This document shows, in pieces, positions 7,007 through 16,071 of a DNA stretch of 64,000 bases. Position numbers and translations under genes: made by a program. Below the pieces are notes generated by a model. That model did not search any database, was not told where the DNA came from, and worked only from the letters and a program-made list of their open reading frames with translations. Origin of the DNA: Nocardia bovistercoris (lineage in GTDB: Bacteria > Actinomycetota > Actinomycetes > Mycobacteriales > Mycobacteriaceae). The stretch lies in assembly GCF_015674855.1 (NCBI RefSeq), contig NZ_JADMLG010000004.1, positions 516,873-580,872 on the forward strand, given 5' to 3'. The number at the start of each line of letters is the position of its first letter. The stretch's first letter is position 1.

Positions 7007-8353
7007 ATGGGTCTGCTGGATCGCTGGACGGGCATGCGTAGTTTGGACATGGGGGGCATTACCTATTCGTTTCGGACGGTAACGGTTTTCTCCTTTCGCA
7101 AGTCGCGTCGTTCGTCTATTCTGTATCGGACCCGTCGGGATGTTAGACAAACTGGGCATAGATCGATTCTTCTCCAGAGCTTAATTGACAACCGGAGTGT
7201 ACTTAGCGATATTCCGGGATCGGCTATCGCGCGTCAATACAAGACCGAAATGCGCATCTTGCGTAATTTGCAAGCCTCGGACGGGTCTGGTCAAATTATC
7301 TTCTTAATGTGTCAGTTTATTCCCCGTGTCATTGCTGGCGTTGCCGTTGCTGTTTTGGCATCCATGCAGAATTTTAATATCGAGGCTCGTGTAGGCGTGA
7401 TGATGGGTGTTGTTATCGGTGTTGCCGCAGGGGTGGTGGCACCAGGTTTGAGTTCGATCCTAGGTGCTCGAAGTGTCCTAATTTTATTGCCTTTAATAGC
7501 AGGAGTTGCCACCATACCGCTTCTCTACGGTAAGTCCCTCGAGTCTCTGTCAGTCACCGCTCATGTGTCCCTGCTGACCATCCTCTGTCTAATGACGGCA
7601 TCACTTGCGATCTCCGGTCTGTTTGTTTATTCGGGACTCCTAATTGGCCTTCTGATTGGTTTGAGACGTAAGAATAGCCATCGGCGCAAAATTGACCCAT
7701 CAATGTTGATTGTTAATTCATTGTTGGACTTGATAATGCTCTTGCGATCTGCTCAAGCATTGATTAGCGAGGACGGAAAGTGGCAGGTTGTTTCTCGTCT
7801 GCATGAGTCATCTGCCTACATCCGTACTTATCTGCCGGTTACGGGAAGTATTCTCGATCCGGTTGAGCGAATTGTCTTCGAGGGGCGGTGTCATTCGGCC
7901 AGTAAGATTATTCGATCGTATGCTCTATGGGCTGCACTGCCGACGCCAAGTACTCGGCACGATTTGTTAGAAAGATTGGAAGAGGTAACTACTAATATTT
8001 CTCTCGGACTTTACGACCTGATGCCGAAGTCCGAGGGTGTAGCAGTAATTTCCGTCGCTGATAGGCTGAGGGCTATGGTGCGGGTCTTATTAAATATAAT
8101 GGCCGGAACCATACCGCTCATGCTTATATATTTGGCGAAATGGGCTGGATTCGATCTCTCGGCTTCGGGCATAGGTGTGGGGGCCGCTGTATTCGCTATT
8201 TTATGGGCTGCTGTAGTGATCATCAGTTCGCTCGATGAAAACTATGCTAGTCGGCTTGCAGCGCTGTCAGATATGATGTCTGCAATACGCGGAAGTGCGA
8301 AGTCAGAATCTGCACCAGGTGTCGTTGGTGGGGGGCAGACCGGCAGGAATTAG
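7007..8353 (+). CDS. AT-rich multi-pass membrane protein (448 aa) of unknown function
   Basis: ATG 7007 is chosen because GAAGGA lies just upstream; ATG 6917 and TTG 6884 are in-frame alternatives adding 30 or 41 residues. With the 7007 start, hydrophobic segments lie at about 97-120, 128-150, 155-173, 187-219 (two helices), 355-378 and 387-408. A 95-residue N-terminal soluble region and a cytosol-sized loop at 220-350 (Arg/Lys-rich entrance, amphipathic helices) flank them. No transporter or enzyme signature is seen. Low G+C and orientation match the 6308 gene, suggesting the two form one unit. Confidence 0.7.
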   Translation: MGLLDRWTGMRSLDMGGITYSFRTVTVFSFRKSRRSSILYRTRRDVRQTGHRSILLQSLIDNRSVLSDIPGSAIARQYKTEMRILRNLQASDGSGQIIFLMCQFIPRVIAGVAVAVLASMQNFNIEARVGVMMGVVIGVAAGVVAPGLSSILGARSVLILLPLIAGVATIPLLYGKSLESLSVTAHVSLLTILCLMTASLAISGLFVYSGLLIGLLIGLRRKNSHRRKIDPSMLIVNSLLDLIMLLRSAQALISEDGKWQVVSRLHESSAYIRTYLPVTGSILDPVERIVFEGRCHSASKIIRSYALWAALPTPSTRHDLLERLEEVTTNISLGLYDLMPKSEGVAVISVADRLRAMVRVLLNIMAGTIPLMLIYLAKWAGFDLSASGIGVGAAVFAILWAAVVIISSLDENYASRLAALSDMMSAIRGSAKSESAPGVVGGGQTGRN

Positions 8354-8671
8354 TAAACGTAGTGGGAATCTTTGCTGCGGAGGCCTCAGGAGCCCTGCAC
8401 TCAGCGGATTTGGCCGGCATGGTGTGCTGCCCGTCTGCGGGGATGGGCGCTCGAGAAGGTGGAGAATGACTGCGCGTGACTTGAGTTGCTACCGCGTCCG
8501 GCTTCATAGTGCTTAAGACTGGATCGTCCGACGGGCAGCGGTGTCGTGTGTCTGCTCCGAGGACTCGCCACGACGTGGATGCTGAGTGGATCTACACCAA
8601 TAGATTATGGGAAAATGGTTGCTGACATGCAGGTTCTTTGCAGGTGTGCACAGCGCCGAGAGTGTTTGATC
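8354..8671. other. gene-free stretch between cargo gene and integrase
   Basis: This 318-base stretch lies between two converging genes. No ORF with plausible composition, repeat array or clear terminator hairpin was seen. Confidence 0.5.
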
Positions 8672-10108
8672 TCATAATCTGTTGCTGTCAGTTGCTTCGG
8701 GCACTTCCCAAGTGATGCGAACACTCTCGGGCTTGAAGCCCGGTCCGCCTCTCGCCGGTAGGAGAGTGACACGGACGCCCAACGCTTGCAGGACGGCAAT
8801 TCGCTGAGTCACGACGAGGTTGTCCCACACTTCGCGGGCGTCCTGGGTAGTGATCTGCGAAATCAGGGTGACATCCAGTCCAGCAATGGTCTGGGCGACT
8901 TCTGCTTCCGCGGAGAGAAGTTCCGGTTTGAGCTTGGCTGTGATTCGGGCAAGCTGCTGGGCGTCGATCGCTCCGTCCGCGAACGTATCTGCGGCCCCGT
9001 CCAGCCGTGCGCGTATCGCTTCAAGTCGTGCTCGTGCCTCGACTGAAGCTGAGTCATCGTGGGCAAAGAGGTCGCGGGCGTCGGGCTGAGTCAGCCGCGC
9101 GCAAACCACGGAAGTAACGAGCTCATCCACCCATGTCATTCTTCGCCCGACGCATCCGCTGTTGGTGTCGCAGATGTAGAGGATGTTCGGTCCGCCGCGG
9201 TTCGCCACTCTCAGGAATGATCCGCACTTGCCGCATCGCCCGATGCCGAAAGACAACAGATGTCTGCGTGCGCCGCCTTTCGTGGTGGCGCGCCCAGGAG
9301 CGGTGAGCAGGGCCGTCACGCGATCGTGGTCATCGCGCTCGATGATCGGTGGCCAAGCGGCGGAAAAGTCTTGCCCGCGGTGGGTCCGGACCGCAATGTT
9401 CATCTTGCGTAGAGCCAACTTGCGGACCAGTGACGACCTCCAGGCCCCCTTCTGTTGGGGCGTAGGGATACTCGCGTCGTTCAAACGGGACACGATCGAA
9501 TTCATGGAGCGTCCGGCGAGTAGGTCGGCGACGATGGAGCGAACCACGTCTGCGGACTGAGGGTCTTCGACGTCGCGCCACCCAAGGACATTTCCGGCCG
9601 CATCTCGCTCGTAGATCCGCCTCCAGCCGTACGCGCACGCACCGTTCGCGCGGCCTTCTTCGGCACGCTGTTTGGCGGCGCGGGCGATGCGTTCACCCTT
9701 GATCTCGGATTCCGCCGTGTCGAACTCGCCGAGAACGCCTGCGTACATCCGCCCAGCCGCCGAAGTCAGGTCGATGTCCGAGCCCTTGACGAGCGCGATA
9801 CCGACCCGAGCCTTTGACAGGACCTCGATCGCGTGCGCGCGTTCCTTTCTGTTGCGCCACAGCCGGGAGAGTCCATACGCGACGATGTAGTCGAACTCAC
9901 CGTTCACTGCCGCGCCGAGCATCGCCTCGTAGTCGCGCCGATGCTTCGCGCCGAGGGCGGATACGTCGTTGTCGATGAACACGCGGACGACTTCCCAGCC
10001 ACGGATCGCGGCCAGCCGTTCCGCATCATCGCGTTGTCGAGCGACGCCCTTCTCAGTGCTGCGTGGGTCTTCGGAGATTCGACAGTAAATAGCTGCTCTA
10101 CCTGCCAT
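8672..10108 (-). CDS. large serine recombinase (site-specific integrase), 478 aa
   Basis: The N-terminal resolvase domain has the YCRISED motif with catalytic Ser12, followed by the conserved RQRDDAERLA and YGLSRLWRNRKER segments. A recombinase domain comes next (about 160-270, with IVSRLNDASIPTP). A zinc-binding cluster follows (CGKCGSF, then CDTNSGC), and then a coiled-coil and C-terminal region. Length fits phage-type large serine integrases. It catalyses attP x attB recombination through a Ser-DNA intermediate. Its start is only about 30 bases from the interrupted MBL gene, so it is the enzyme that inserted this element. A recombination directionality factor is not identifiable here. Confidence 0.95.
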   Translation of the reverse strand: MAGRAAIYCRISEDPRSTEKGVARQRDDAERLAAIRGWEVVRVFIDNDVSALGAKHRRDYEAMLGAAVNGEFDYIVAYGLSRLWRNRKERAHAIEVLSKARVGIALVKGSDIDLTSAAGRMYAGVLGEFDTAESEIKGERIARAAKQRAEEGRANGACAYGWRRIYERDAAGNVLGWRDVEDPQSADVVRSIVADLLAGRSMNSIVSRLNDASIPTPQQKGAWRSSLVRKLALRKMNIAVRTHRGQDFSAAWPPIIERDDHDRVTALLTAPGRATTKGGARRHLLSFGIGRCGKCGSFLRVANRGGPNILYICDTNSGCVGRRMTWVDELVTSVVCARLTQPDARDLFAHDDSASVEARARLEAIRARLDGAADTFADGAIDAQQLARITAKLKPELLSAEAEVAQTIAGLDVTLISQITTQDAREVWDNLVVTQRIAVLQALGVRVTLLPARGGPGFKPESVRITWEVPEATDSNRL

Positions 10109-10124
10109 TTCCTTATGTTACCCG

Positions 10125-10150
10125 CTGAGGTCCTCTAGCATTCCCCGGCG
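10125..10150. other. predicted attachment junction (attL/attR) of the element
   Basis: Sequence of the MBL gene becomes recognisable at TTCCCCGGCGG (10141 onward, Phe-Pro-Gly-Gly of the MBL fold), immediately beside the integrase gene. The crossover core should lie here. The partner junction is outside the window, so the exact core cannot be read. Confidence 0.6.
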
Positions 10151-10323
10151 GAGTAGGAAAAACCCACAGCCCAGAAGACTTCACCACCCTGCTCACCGAC
10201 GTCACCGACAAACTGTTCGCCCGCTACCCCGACGACACCGTCGTCTACCCCGGCCACGGCGACGACACCACCCTCGGCGCCGAACGCCCGCACCTGGAGG
10301 AGTGGCGCAGTCGCGGGTGGTGA
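10141..10323 (+). pseudogene. 3' fragment of MBL-fold hydrolase gene, interrupted by the element
   Basis: The open frame from 10141 to TGA 10321-10323 encodes 60 residues beginning FPGGVGKT. It continues through DFTTLLTDVTDKLFARYPDD and VVYPGHGDDTTLG to EEWRSRGW. This is the conserved C-terminus of glyoxalase-II-like MBL-fold hydrolases, including the metal-ligand His of the PGHG motif. The N-terminal HxHxDH half is missing and should lie left of the element. High G+C matches the chromosome rather than the element. Confidence 0.85.
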
Positions 10324-10627
10324 TCAACCGCGCACAGAATTCCGCCGACTCGGCCGCGATAGGGTGTACCTCGCCCTGGTCGGCGGGGCTCGATATAGGG
10401 TGTCAACGCGGAGCCACGCAATTGACCACGGGAATGTGCACCTCGGTTCGCTACGCGGTAGTGGGCTATGTGCAATGATGCAATCTTTGAGAATCTTACG
10501 GACACAGAATTCCGACGGTTGGTTTATTGCCCACTTTGGCTAGGGGACGGCTGGAGCTCTCGGTCGAATCGCTCGATTTTGATAGAGTCTGGGCACGCTT
10601 CGGAACCATGATAGAGCCGAGTTGGCG
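10324..10627. other. non-coding region after the MBL fragment
   Basis: No gene was found here. The 11-base word ACAGAATTCCG occurs twice, near 10333 and 10503, and an ATAGGGTGT word occurs twice near 10370-10400. Neither has an assigned role. Confidence 0.4.
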
Positions 10628-11323
10628 ATGAATCAGTCACGCGTACCTCATGAAGACAATGATGCGATACCCCGGCAACATGACCAGAAGGACCGCTGGT
10701 CGGCCATAATCGCAGTCGTGGCTGTGCTGGTCAGCGTCGGCGCCCTCTTTACTTCGACGAGGTCGTGCGCGGTCAGTACGGAAGCGAACGAGATTGCCAG
10801 AGGCGGCGCATCGGTTGCTCGTGAACAGGCGGACCTCGCGCGGCAGGAAGCGGCTGAGAGTTATGCTCCCGCGTTCGAGATCGTTTACCGAAAGCCGGGC
10901 ACAAACACAGTGACACATGTCGATATATCTGTTCCCCGTGGGGAAAGATTCGTGTTGGATCGAAAAATCGTTGCCGATAGGTCGACGTGGTTGGAAATTA
11001 CTGTGATGAATACTTCGAAAAAAGCGGTGGGCGTGAATGATGTGGGGCTCGTGAATAGTCTTGAGGGTTCTTCTGGACTGTGGGTCAGGTCGGCTAATTT
11101 TCGGATTCCGGAAACCTGCGCTTCGAACTCTGAAGCGGGTAGGGATGTGCGTTGCTTTAATTTTCCGATATCGATACCTGAGGGTGAGAAAATAACGATC
11201 CGATGGCCCATGGGGGAACCTGGAATCGGGTTACCCAACCGGCAGGGAGCTTATCCGTTGGTCGTCGGGTTGCAAACCGGCCACGGTCCGAAAATCTTCG
11301 AGACAAATTTGAGAATTTCATGA
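10628..11323 (+). CDS. hypothetical single-pass membrane protein (231 aa)
   Basis: ATG 10628 is used; a TTG two codons upstream is also possible. Residues about 26-45 form a transmembrane helix (SAIIAVVAVLVSVGALFTS). A short helical stretch rich in Ala, Arg and Glu follows, then an extracytoplasmic beta-rich domain of about 150 residues. Two Cys residues in that domain (near 166 and 177) could form a disulfide. G+C is lower than in the following core genes. It lies just outside the integrated element, between it and the core genes. No family is recognised. Confidence 0.6.
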   Translation: MNQSRVPHEDNDAIPRQHDQKDRWSAIIAVVAVLVSVGALFTSTRSCAVSTEANEIARGGASVAREQADLARQEAAESYAPAFEIVYRKPGTNTVTHVDISVPRGERFVLDRKIVADRSTWLEITVMNTSKKAVGVNDVGLVNSLEGSSGLWVRSANFRIPETCASNSEAGRDVRCFNFPISIPEGEKITIRWPMGEPGIGLPNRQGAYPLVVGLQTGHGPKIFETNLRIS

Positions 11324-11521
11324 GATGTCGCGGCCTATACCGCTGGTTGCCGGGGTCTGCCCCGGTGCGCGGGCCGTGTGCTGATGGCCTGACCACCGGA
11401 CGCCGCCGACTGTGATCGATTCCGCATTCGTGTCGTGCTCCGAATGTCACGGCGGCGTGTCGCGCATCGTGCGCGGCAACCGATGCATCGGACCGAAAGA
11501 CTCGCCTGGCAGACTTGGAGC

Positions 11522-12217
11522 GTGAACTCGCCAACCCAGCCTCTCGCGGGCGGATCCCTCCGAGATCCCGGCCCGCCGCGCGGTTTCGGCGCCGGGCTGC
11601 GGCGCTGGACGTCGCGGCTGGTCGTCGGCGCGATCGTGGCGGGTGCGGTACTGGTCGGCGGCACCGCGTTCCGGGTCTGGCAGGTGGCCAGGATCGATGA
11701 TTACGGCAAGGCCGACGCGATCGTGGTGCTCGGCGCCGCGCAATACTCCGGCACACCCTCCTCGGTCTTCGAGGCGCGGCTGGATCAGGCGTACAAACTG
11801 TTCCGTCTCGGCGTCGCGCCGAAGGTCGTCACCGTCGGCGGAAAACAGGAGGGCGATATCTACACCGAGGCCGCCTCGGGCAAGAACTACCTCCAGTCGC
11901 TCGGCGTGCCCGCCGACCACATCCTCGCCGTGGAGACCGGCTCCGACACGCTGCGCAGCATCGAGGCCGTCGCCACCGCCATGGCGGCGCGCGGCATGCG
12001 GTCCTCGGTCCTGGTCAGCGACCCGTGGCATTCCCTGCGCACCCGCACGATGGCCCGTGACGCGGGTCTGAAAGCGTGGACAGCGCCCACCCGCACCGGC
12101 CCCGCCGTCTACACCAGGGAATCGCAGGCGCACGGCATAGCCAGGGAGACGGGCGCGCTGCTCTGGTATCAGCTCACCCATTTCTCCGCCGACTTCGAAT
12201 ACACAGCGGGCCAGTGA
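11522..12217 (+). CDS. YdcF/SanA-like (DUF218) membrane protein
   Basis: GTG 11522, preceded by TTGGAG, gives 231 residues; longer in-frame extensions upstream look non-coding. One transmembrane helix at about 35-55 is followed by the DUF218 domain. That domain has ADAIVVLGAAQY near its start, VTVGGKQEGD, a Glu-Thr-Gly-Ser-Asp-Thr segment and VLVSDPWHSLR. SanA/YdcF proteins are envelope-associated and linked to cell-wall barrier function; the biochemical activity is not settled. It is seven bases from dgt, so they are probably cotranscribed. Confidence 0.85.
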   Translation: MNSPTQPLAGGSLRDPGPPRGFGAGLRRWTSRLVVGAIVAGAVLVGGTAFRVWQVARIDDYGKADAIVVLGAAQYSGTPSSVFEARLDQAYKLFRLGVAPKVVTVGGKQEGDIYTEAASGKNYLQSLGVPADHILAVETGSDTLRSIEAVATAMAARGMRSSVLVSDPWHSLRTRTMARDAGLKAWTAPTRTGPAVYTRESQAHGIARETGALLWYQLTHFSADFEYTAGQ

Positions 12218-12223
12218 GATCCG

Positions 12224-13486
12224 ATGACTGACGGCTACACGGCGCACGACCGTGCGCGCATGGTGGCGGAAGGCGCCAAGACCGCGGGCATCGGTCCGCC
12301 GCGCGGTGAATTCGAATCCGGACACCGCACCCAGTTCGCCCGCGACCGCGCCAGGGTGCTGCACTCCGCCGCGCTGCGCAGACTGGCCGACAAAACCCAG
12401 GTCATGGGCCCGCGCGACGGCGACACCCCGCGCACCAGGCTCACCCATTCCCTGGAGGTCGCCCAGATCGGCCGCAGCATCGCCGACGGCCTCGGCTGCG
12501 ACCCCGACCTGGTCGACATGGCAGGCCTCGCCCACGATATCGGCCACCCGCCCTACGGCCACAACGGTGAGAAGGCGCTCGACACCTTCGCCGACGCCTA
12601 CGGCGGCTTCGAGGGCAACGCCCAGAACCTGCGCATCCTGACCCGCCTCGAGCCCAAGGTGCGCACCCCCGACGGCACGAGCGCAGGCCTCAACCTCACC
12701 CGCGCAGCCCTCGACGCCGCCATCAAGTACCCGTGGGTGCGTCCGGGCCCGCGCACCAAATACGGCGCATACGACGTCGACACCGAAAGACTCGACTGGA
12801 TCCGCGCGGGCGCCCCCGAGCGCGTGCAGAGCCTGGAATGCCAGATCATGGACTGGTCCGACGACGTCGCCTACTCCGTGCACGACGTGGAGGACGGCGT
12901 GATCGCGGGCCGCATCGAATTGCGCGCCCTGGCCGACCCGGTCGAACAGCGCGCGTTGGCGGCCATGGGACACACCCAGCACCCCGGCCTGTCGGTCGAG
13001 GAACTCGTGGCCGCGGCGCAGCGCCTGTCCGAACTGCCCGTGGTCCTCGCTGCGGGCGGATACGACGGGTCCTTCGCCGATTCGGTCGCCCTCAAAACGC
13101 TCACCAGCGAACTCGTCGGTCGCTTCGCCACCGCGGCCATCGGCGCCACCCGCGCCGTCGCGGGTGATCGCCCACTGTCGCGCTACGCCGCCGACCTGAC
13201 GGTCCCGCCGGTGGTGAAGGCCGAGGTCGCGATCCTCAAGACGGTCGCGCTGCGCTACGTCATGTCCGACGAGACCCACAAGCGCCGCCAAGCTGTGCAG
13301 CGCGAACGCATACTCGAGGTCGCCGAGCGCCTGCTTCGGGACGCACCGGCGCACCTGGACCCCGTCCTGCTGCCGTGGTGGGAGCAGGCGGGCGACGAGA
13401 CGGCCCGCGTCCGGGTGGTCGTCGACCAGATCGCCTCCTACACCGAGAGCCGCCTCGAGCGGGTCGCCGCTGATCTGTCCCGCTAG
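12224..13486 (+). CDS. dgt: deoxyguanosinetriphosphate triphosphohydrolase-like protein
   Basis: 420 residues, typical for actinobacterial Dgt-like proteins. HD-domain metal ligands are visible: His in [15 protein letters not shown], the HD pair in [16 protein letters not shown], and a distal Asp in the [16 protein letters not shown] segment. The enzyme hydrolyses dNTPs (classically dGTP) to nucleoside and tripolyphosphate, helping to control nucleotide pools. The gene order dgt then dnaG is conserved in mycobacteria and relatives and supports both calls. A GC-rich hairpin separates it from dnaG. Confidence 0.95.
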   Translation: MTDGYTAHDRARMVAEGAKTAGIGPPRGEFESGHRTQFARDRARVLHSAALRRLADKTQVMGPRDGDTPRTRLTHSLEVAQIGRSIADGLGCDPDLVDMAGLAHDIGHPPYGHNGEKALDTFADAYGGFEGNAQNLRILTRLEPKVRTPDGTSAGLNLTRAALDAAIKYPWVRPGPRTKYGAYDVDTERLDWIRAGAPERVQSLECQIMDWSDDVAYSVHDVEDGVIAGRIELRALADPVEQRALAAMGHTQHPGLSVEELVAAAQRLSELPVVLAAGGYDGSFADSVALKTLTSELVGRFATAAIGATRAVAGDRPLSRYAADLTVPPVVKAEVAILKTVALRYVMSDETHKRRQAVQRERILEVAERLLRDAPAHLDPVLLPWWEQAGDETARVRVVVDQIASYTESRLERVAADLSR

Positions 13487-13493
13487 CGCGGCC

Positions 13494-13521
13494 GCGCCGC
13501 GTCCCGATCCGGACGCGGCGC
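13494..13521 (+). terminator. GC hairpin between dgt and dnaG
   Basis: Perfect 11-base arms 13494-13504 and 13511-13521 with a six-base loop, eight bases after the dgt stop and 12 before the dnaG start. There is no T tract, so it may only attenuate read-through. Confidence 0.5.
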
Positions 13522-13533
13522 TAGACTCTCCGA

Positions 13534-15435
13534 GTGGCCGGACGACTCCCAGATCGCGATATCGCGGCAATACGCGACAGGGTCCGGATCGAGGACGTGG
13601 TGGGGGAGTACGTCGCGCTCAAACGCGCGGGCGCGGACTCCATGAAGGGGCTGTGCCCGTTCCACGACGAGAAGTCCCCGTCCTTCCACGTGCGTCCCAA
13701 CCACGGGTTGTTCCACTGCTTCGGCTGCGGCGAGGGCGGCGACGTCTACAAGTTCCTGCAGCGGATCGAGCACATCGGCTTCGTCGAGGCCGTCGAGCAG
13801 ATGGCCGACCGGGTCGGCTACCAGATCAACTACGAGGGCGGCGGCACCTCCGTGCAGCGCGACCGCGGCACCAGGGCGAGGCTGGTCGCCGCCAACGCCG
13901 CCGCGCACGAGTTCTACATGGCGCGGCTGCGCGAACCCGACGCCGAAACCGCCAGGAAATACCTCACCGAACGCAATTTCGACGGCAATGCCGCCCAGCA
14001 ATTCGGCTGCGGATACGCACCCGACGGCTGGGACACCGTCACCAAACACCTGCTGCGCAAGGGTTTCGAATTCAAGGAACTCGAGGCAGCCGGATTGTCC
14101 AAACAGGGCAAGCGCGGCCCGATCGACCGTTTCCACCGCAGGCTGCTGTGGCCGATCCGCAATCTCGGCGGCGAGGTCATCGGATTCGGCGCGCGCAGGC
14201 TCTTCGACGACGACACCATGCCCGCGAAATACGTCAACACCCCGGAAACGGTGCTGTACAAGAAATCTCAGGTGCTGTTCGGCCTCGACCTCGCCAAGCG
14301 CGATATCGCCAAAGGCCACCAGGCCGTGGTCGTCGAGGGCTACACCGATGTGATGGCCATGCACCTGGCAGGCGTGAAGACCGCCGTCGCCAGCTGCGGC
14401 ACCGCCTTCGGCGACGAGCACATGGCGATACTGCGCCGCCTGCTCATGGACGACAACTTCTGGCGCGGCGAGATCATCTACACCTTCGACGGCGACGCCG
14501 CCGGGCAAGCCGCCGCCCTGAAAGCGTTCCAGGGCGACCAGAAGGTGGCGGGCCAGACCTACATCGCCGTCGCCCCCGACGGTCAGGACCCTTGCGACCT
14601 GCGCCAGCGCTCCGGCGACGGCGCCGTCCGCGACCTGGTCGCCCGCCGAACCCCCCTCTACGAGTTCGTGATTCGCGGCCTGCTCGCCGAATACAACCTC
14701 GACCAGGTGGAGGGCCAGGTCGAGGCGCTGCGGCGCGCGGTGCCGGTGGTGGCCAAGATCAAGGACAACGCCACCCGCAAGGCGTATGCGGCGCGGCTGG
14801 CGGGCTGGGTCGGCTGGGACGACATCCAGACCGTCGTCCGTCGCGTCGGCGAGGAGGCCAAACGCGCCAGGACCGGCGCCGCCGCGCCACGACGCGCCGA
14901 ACCCGCCGCCGCCGAACAGGTCGCGGCCAGACCGAATCCGAACGATCCGGTGCTGCGCCCGCAACGTCAAGTGCTGTGCGCCGCCCTCCAATACCCCGCC
15001 ATCGCGGGCACCGTCTTCGACGCCCTCGACACCGAGGCCTTCACCCACCCCGCCTACGTCGCGATCCGCGGCATGATCGCCGACGCGGGCGGCGCCGCCG
15101 CCGGACTCGGCGGCGCCGAATGGGTCAACGCCGTCAGCGACCGCAGCGACGACCTCACCGCCCGCGCCCTGATCTCCGAACTCGCGATCGAACCGCTGCC
15201 CGTGAAATCCGAAGCCGACATCCCGCGCTTCGTCACCGGCGTACTGGCCCGCGCGCAGGAGGCGTGGGTGGGCCGTCAGGTCGCCGAACTGAAATCCAAA
15301 CTCCAGCGCGTCTCTTCGACCGAAGAAACCGACACCTACATGTCACTGTTCGGCGACCTGGTGGCCCTCGAGCAGTACCGCAAGAGCCTGCTCACCCAAG
15401 CGATGGGCAACTCCGACGATTTCATCCCGAGCTGA
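13534..15435 (+). CDS. dnaG: DNA primase
   Basis: GTG start; 633 residues, as expected. The N-terminal CHC2 zinc finger shows C41, H44, C62 and C65 (CPFHDEKSP and HCFGCGEGGD). The RNA polymerase core with TOPRIM follows, with VVVEGYTDVMAMH (catalytic Glu) and TFDGDAAGQ (Asp pair). A C-terminal DnaB-interaction region is present (about 455-633), separated by a Pro/Ala-rich linker. DnaG makes RNA primers for Okazaki fragments at the replication fork. It is essential and expected to be constitutive. Confidence 0.97.
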   Translation: MAGRLPDRDIAAIRDRVRIEDVVGEYVALKRAGADSMKGLCPFHDEKSPSFHVRPNHGLFHCFGCGEGGDVYKFLQRIEHIGFVEAVEQMADRVGYQINYEGGGTSVQRDRGTRARLVAANAAAHEFYMARLREPDAETARKYLTERNFDGNAAQQFGCGYAPDGWDTVTKHLLRKGFEFKELEAAGLSKQGKRGPIDRFHRRLLWPIRNLGGEVIGFGARRLFDDDTMPAKYVNTPETVLYKKSQVLFGLDLAKRDIAKGHQAVVVEGYTDVMAMHLAGVKTAVASCGTAFGDEHMAILRRLLMDDNFWRGEIIYTFDGDAAGQAAALKAFQGDQKVAGQTYIAVAPDGQDPCDLRQRSGDGAVRDLVARRTPLYEFVIRGLLAEYNLDQVEGQVEALRRAVPVVAKIKDNATRKAYAARLAGWVGWDDIQTVVRRVGEEAKRARTGAAAPRRAEPAAAEQVAARPNPNDPVLRPQRQVLCAALQYPAIAGTVFDALDTEAFTHPAYVAIRGMIADAGGAAAGLGGAEWVNAVSDRSDDLTARALISELAIEPLPVKSEADIPRFVTGVLARAQEAWVGRQVAELKSKLQRVSSTEETDTYMSLFGDLVALEQYRKSLLTQAMGNSDDFIPS

Positions 15436-15492
15436 TTCGTTCCAGGCCGAGTCGCCCGCCGATCCCGCGGCGGACGACCGTGCCCGGAATCC

Positions 15493-15738
15493 TCAGCGAC
15501 GCAACTGATCCTGCGGGACCAACACGGTGGTCCGCTCGTCCAACGGTTCCATCGGCTCCAACTGCGGCCGCGTACTCAACCTGTCCGACAGCCGCTGCCG
15601 CCCGACCGACACCAGCTTGCGGGTAACCGGACTGCCCGCCACCGCGCGGGTAGCCGCGCTGATCTGCTCATACCGAGCTCTCCCGGCCTTCGTGCCGAGC
15701 ACATACCCGGCCGCAAGCCCGATGATCAACCGCAGCAT
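15493..15738 (-). CDS. small conserved actinobacterial protein (81 aa)
   Basis: Convergent with dnaG. The N-terminus has a short hydrophobic stretch with Gly residues (LIIGLAAGYVLGTKAGR), typical of a small family found near dnaG in mycolata. It then has a basic, helical TRAVAGSPVTRKLV segment and an acidic, Pro-containing tail. The G-x-x-x-G-rich hydrophobic start suggests membrane association. The function is unknown. Confidence 0.75.
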   Translation of the reverse strand: MLRLIIGLAAGYVLGTKAGRARYEQISAATRAVAGSPVTRKLVSVGRQRLSDRLSTRPQLEPMEPLDERTTVLVPQDQLRR

Positions 15739-15954
15739 CTCGTCGATCTCCTCCCAATAGCCAGTGCGCGGCTACCATCCTGCCCGACGCCGGTCACCCC
15801 TGTCGATCCGACTCCACCCCCCACCCCACCGCCCCCGTTCCCCACCCACCCCCGCCCCGCATCCGCCCAGCTAGACCCGCGATTTGGGAACCCACCCACC
15901 GGTACGCTAAAGTTTCTTCTCGGCCAGCCCGCAAGGAACGGCCACCCAGAATAG

Positions 15955-16027
15955 TCCCCTATAGCTCAATTGGCAGAGCAGCCGACTGTTAATCGGCAGG
16001 TTTCTGGTTCGAGTCCAGATGGGGGAG
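15955..16027 (+). tRNA. tRNA-Asn (GTT)
   Basis: Full cloverleaf: acceptor arms 15955-15961 and 16020-16026 pair over seven bases, discriminator G16027. The anticodon stem is GCCGA/TCGGC with loop CTGTTAA, giving anticodon GTT at 15988-15990. The T arm contains GGTTCGAGTCC. CCA is not encoded. Confidence 0.97.
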
Positions 16028-16036
16028 CATAACCAG

Positions 16037-16071
16037 CAGGTCAGGCGCGGTCATCGTGCCTGACCTGTTTT
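16037..16071 (+). terminator. intrinsic terminator after tRNA-Asn
   Basis: Arms 16037-16046 and 16058-16067 are perfectly complementary over 10 bases and followed by TTTT (16068-16071). Confidence 0.85.

Larger units (their letters stand above)
1..10140. mobile_element. right part of an integrated element ending in a serine integrase
   Basis: The left end is outside the window. The right end is placed just after the integrase start at 10108, where an MBL-fold hydrolase reading frame resumes in mid-gene at 10141. The segment contains small accessory genes, a DUF2637 membrane protein (a family common on actinobacterial plasmids and integrative elements), a cluster of long inverted repeats and an AT-rich cargo pair. 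Integrase next to one attachment site is the usual layout. It could be a prophage remnant, an integrated plasmid or a conjugative element. No capsid, relaxase or FtsK-like translocase is visible here, so the type is left open. Confidence 0.75.

Noticed and set aside
11447..13570. 707-residue frame opposite dgt
   Set aside because: Shadow of dgt and the YdcF-like gene on the minus strand.
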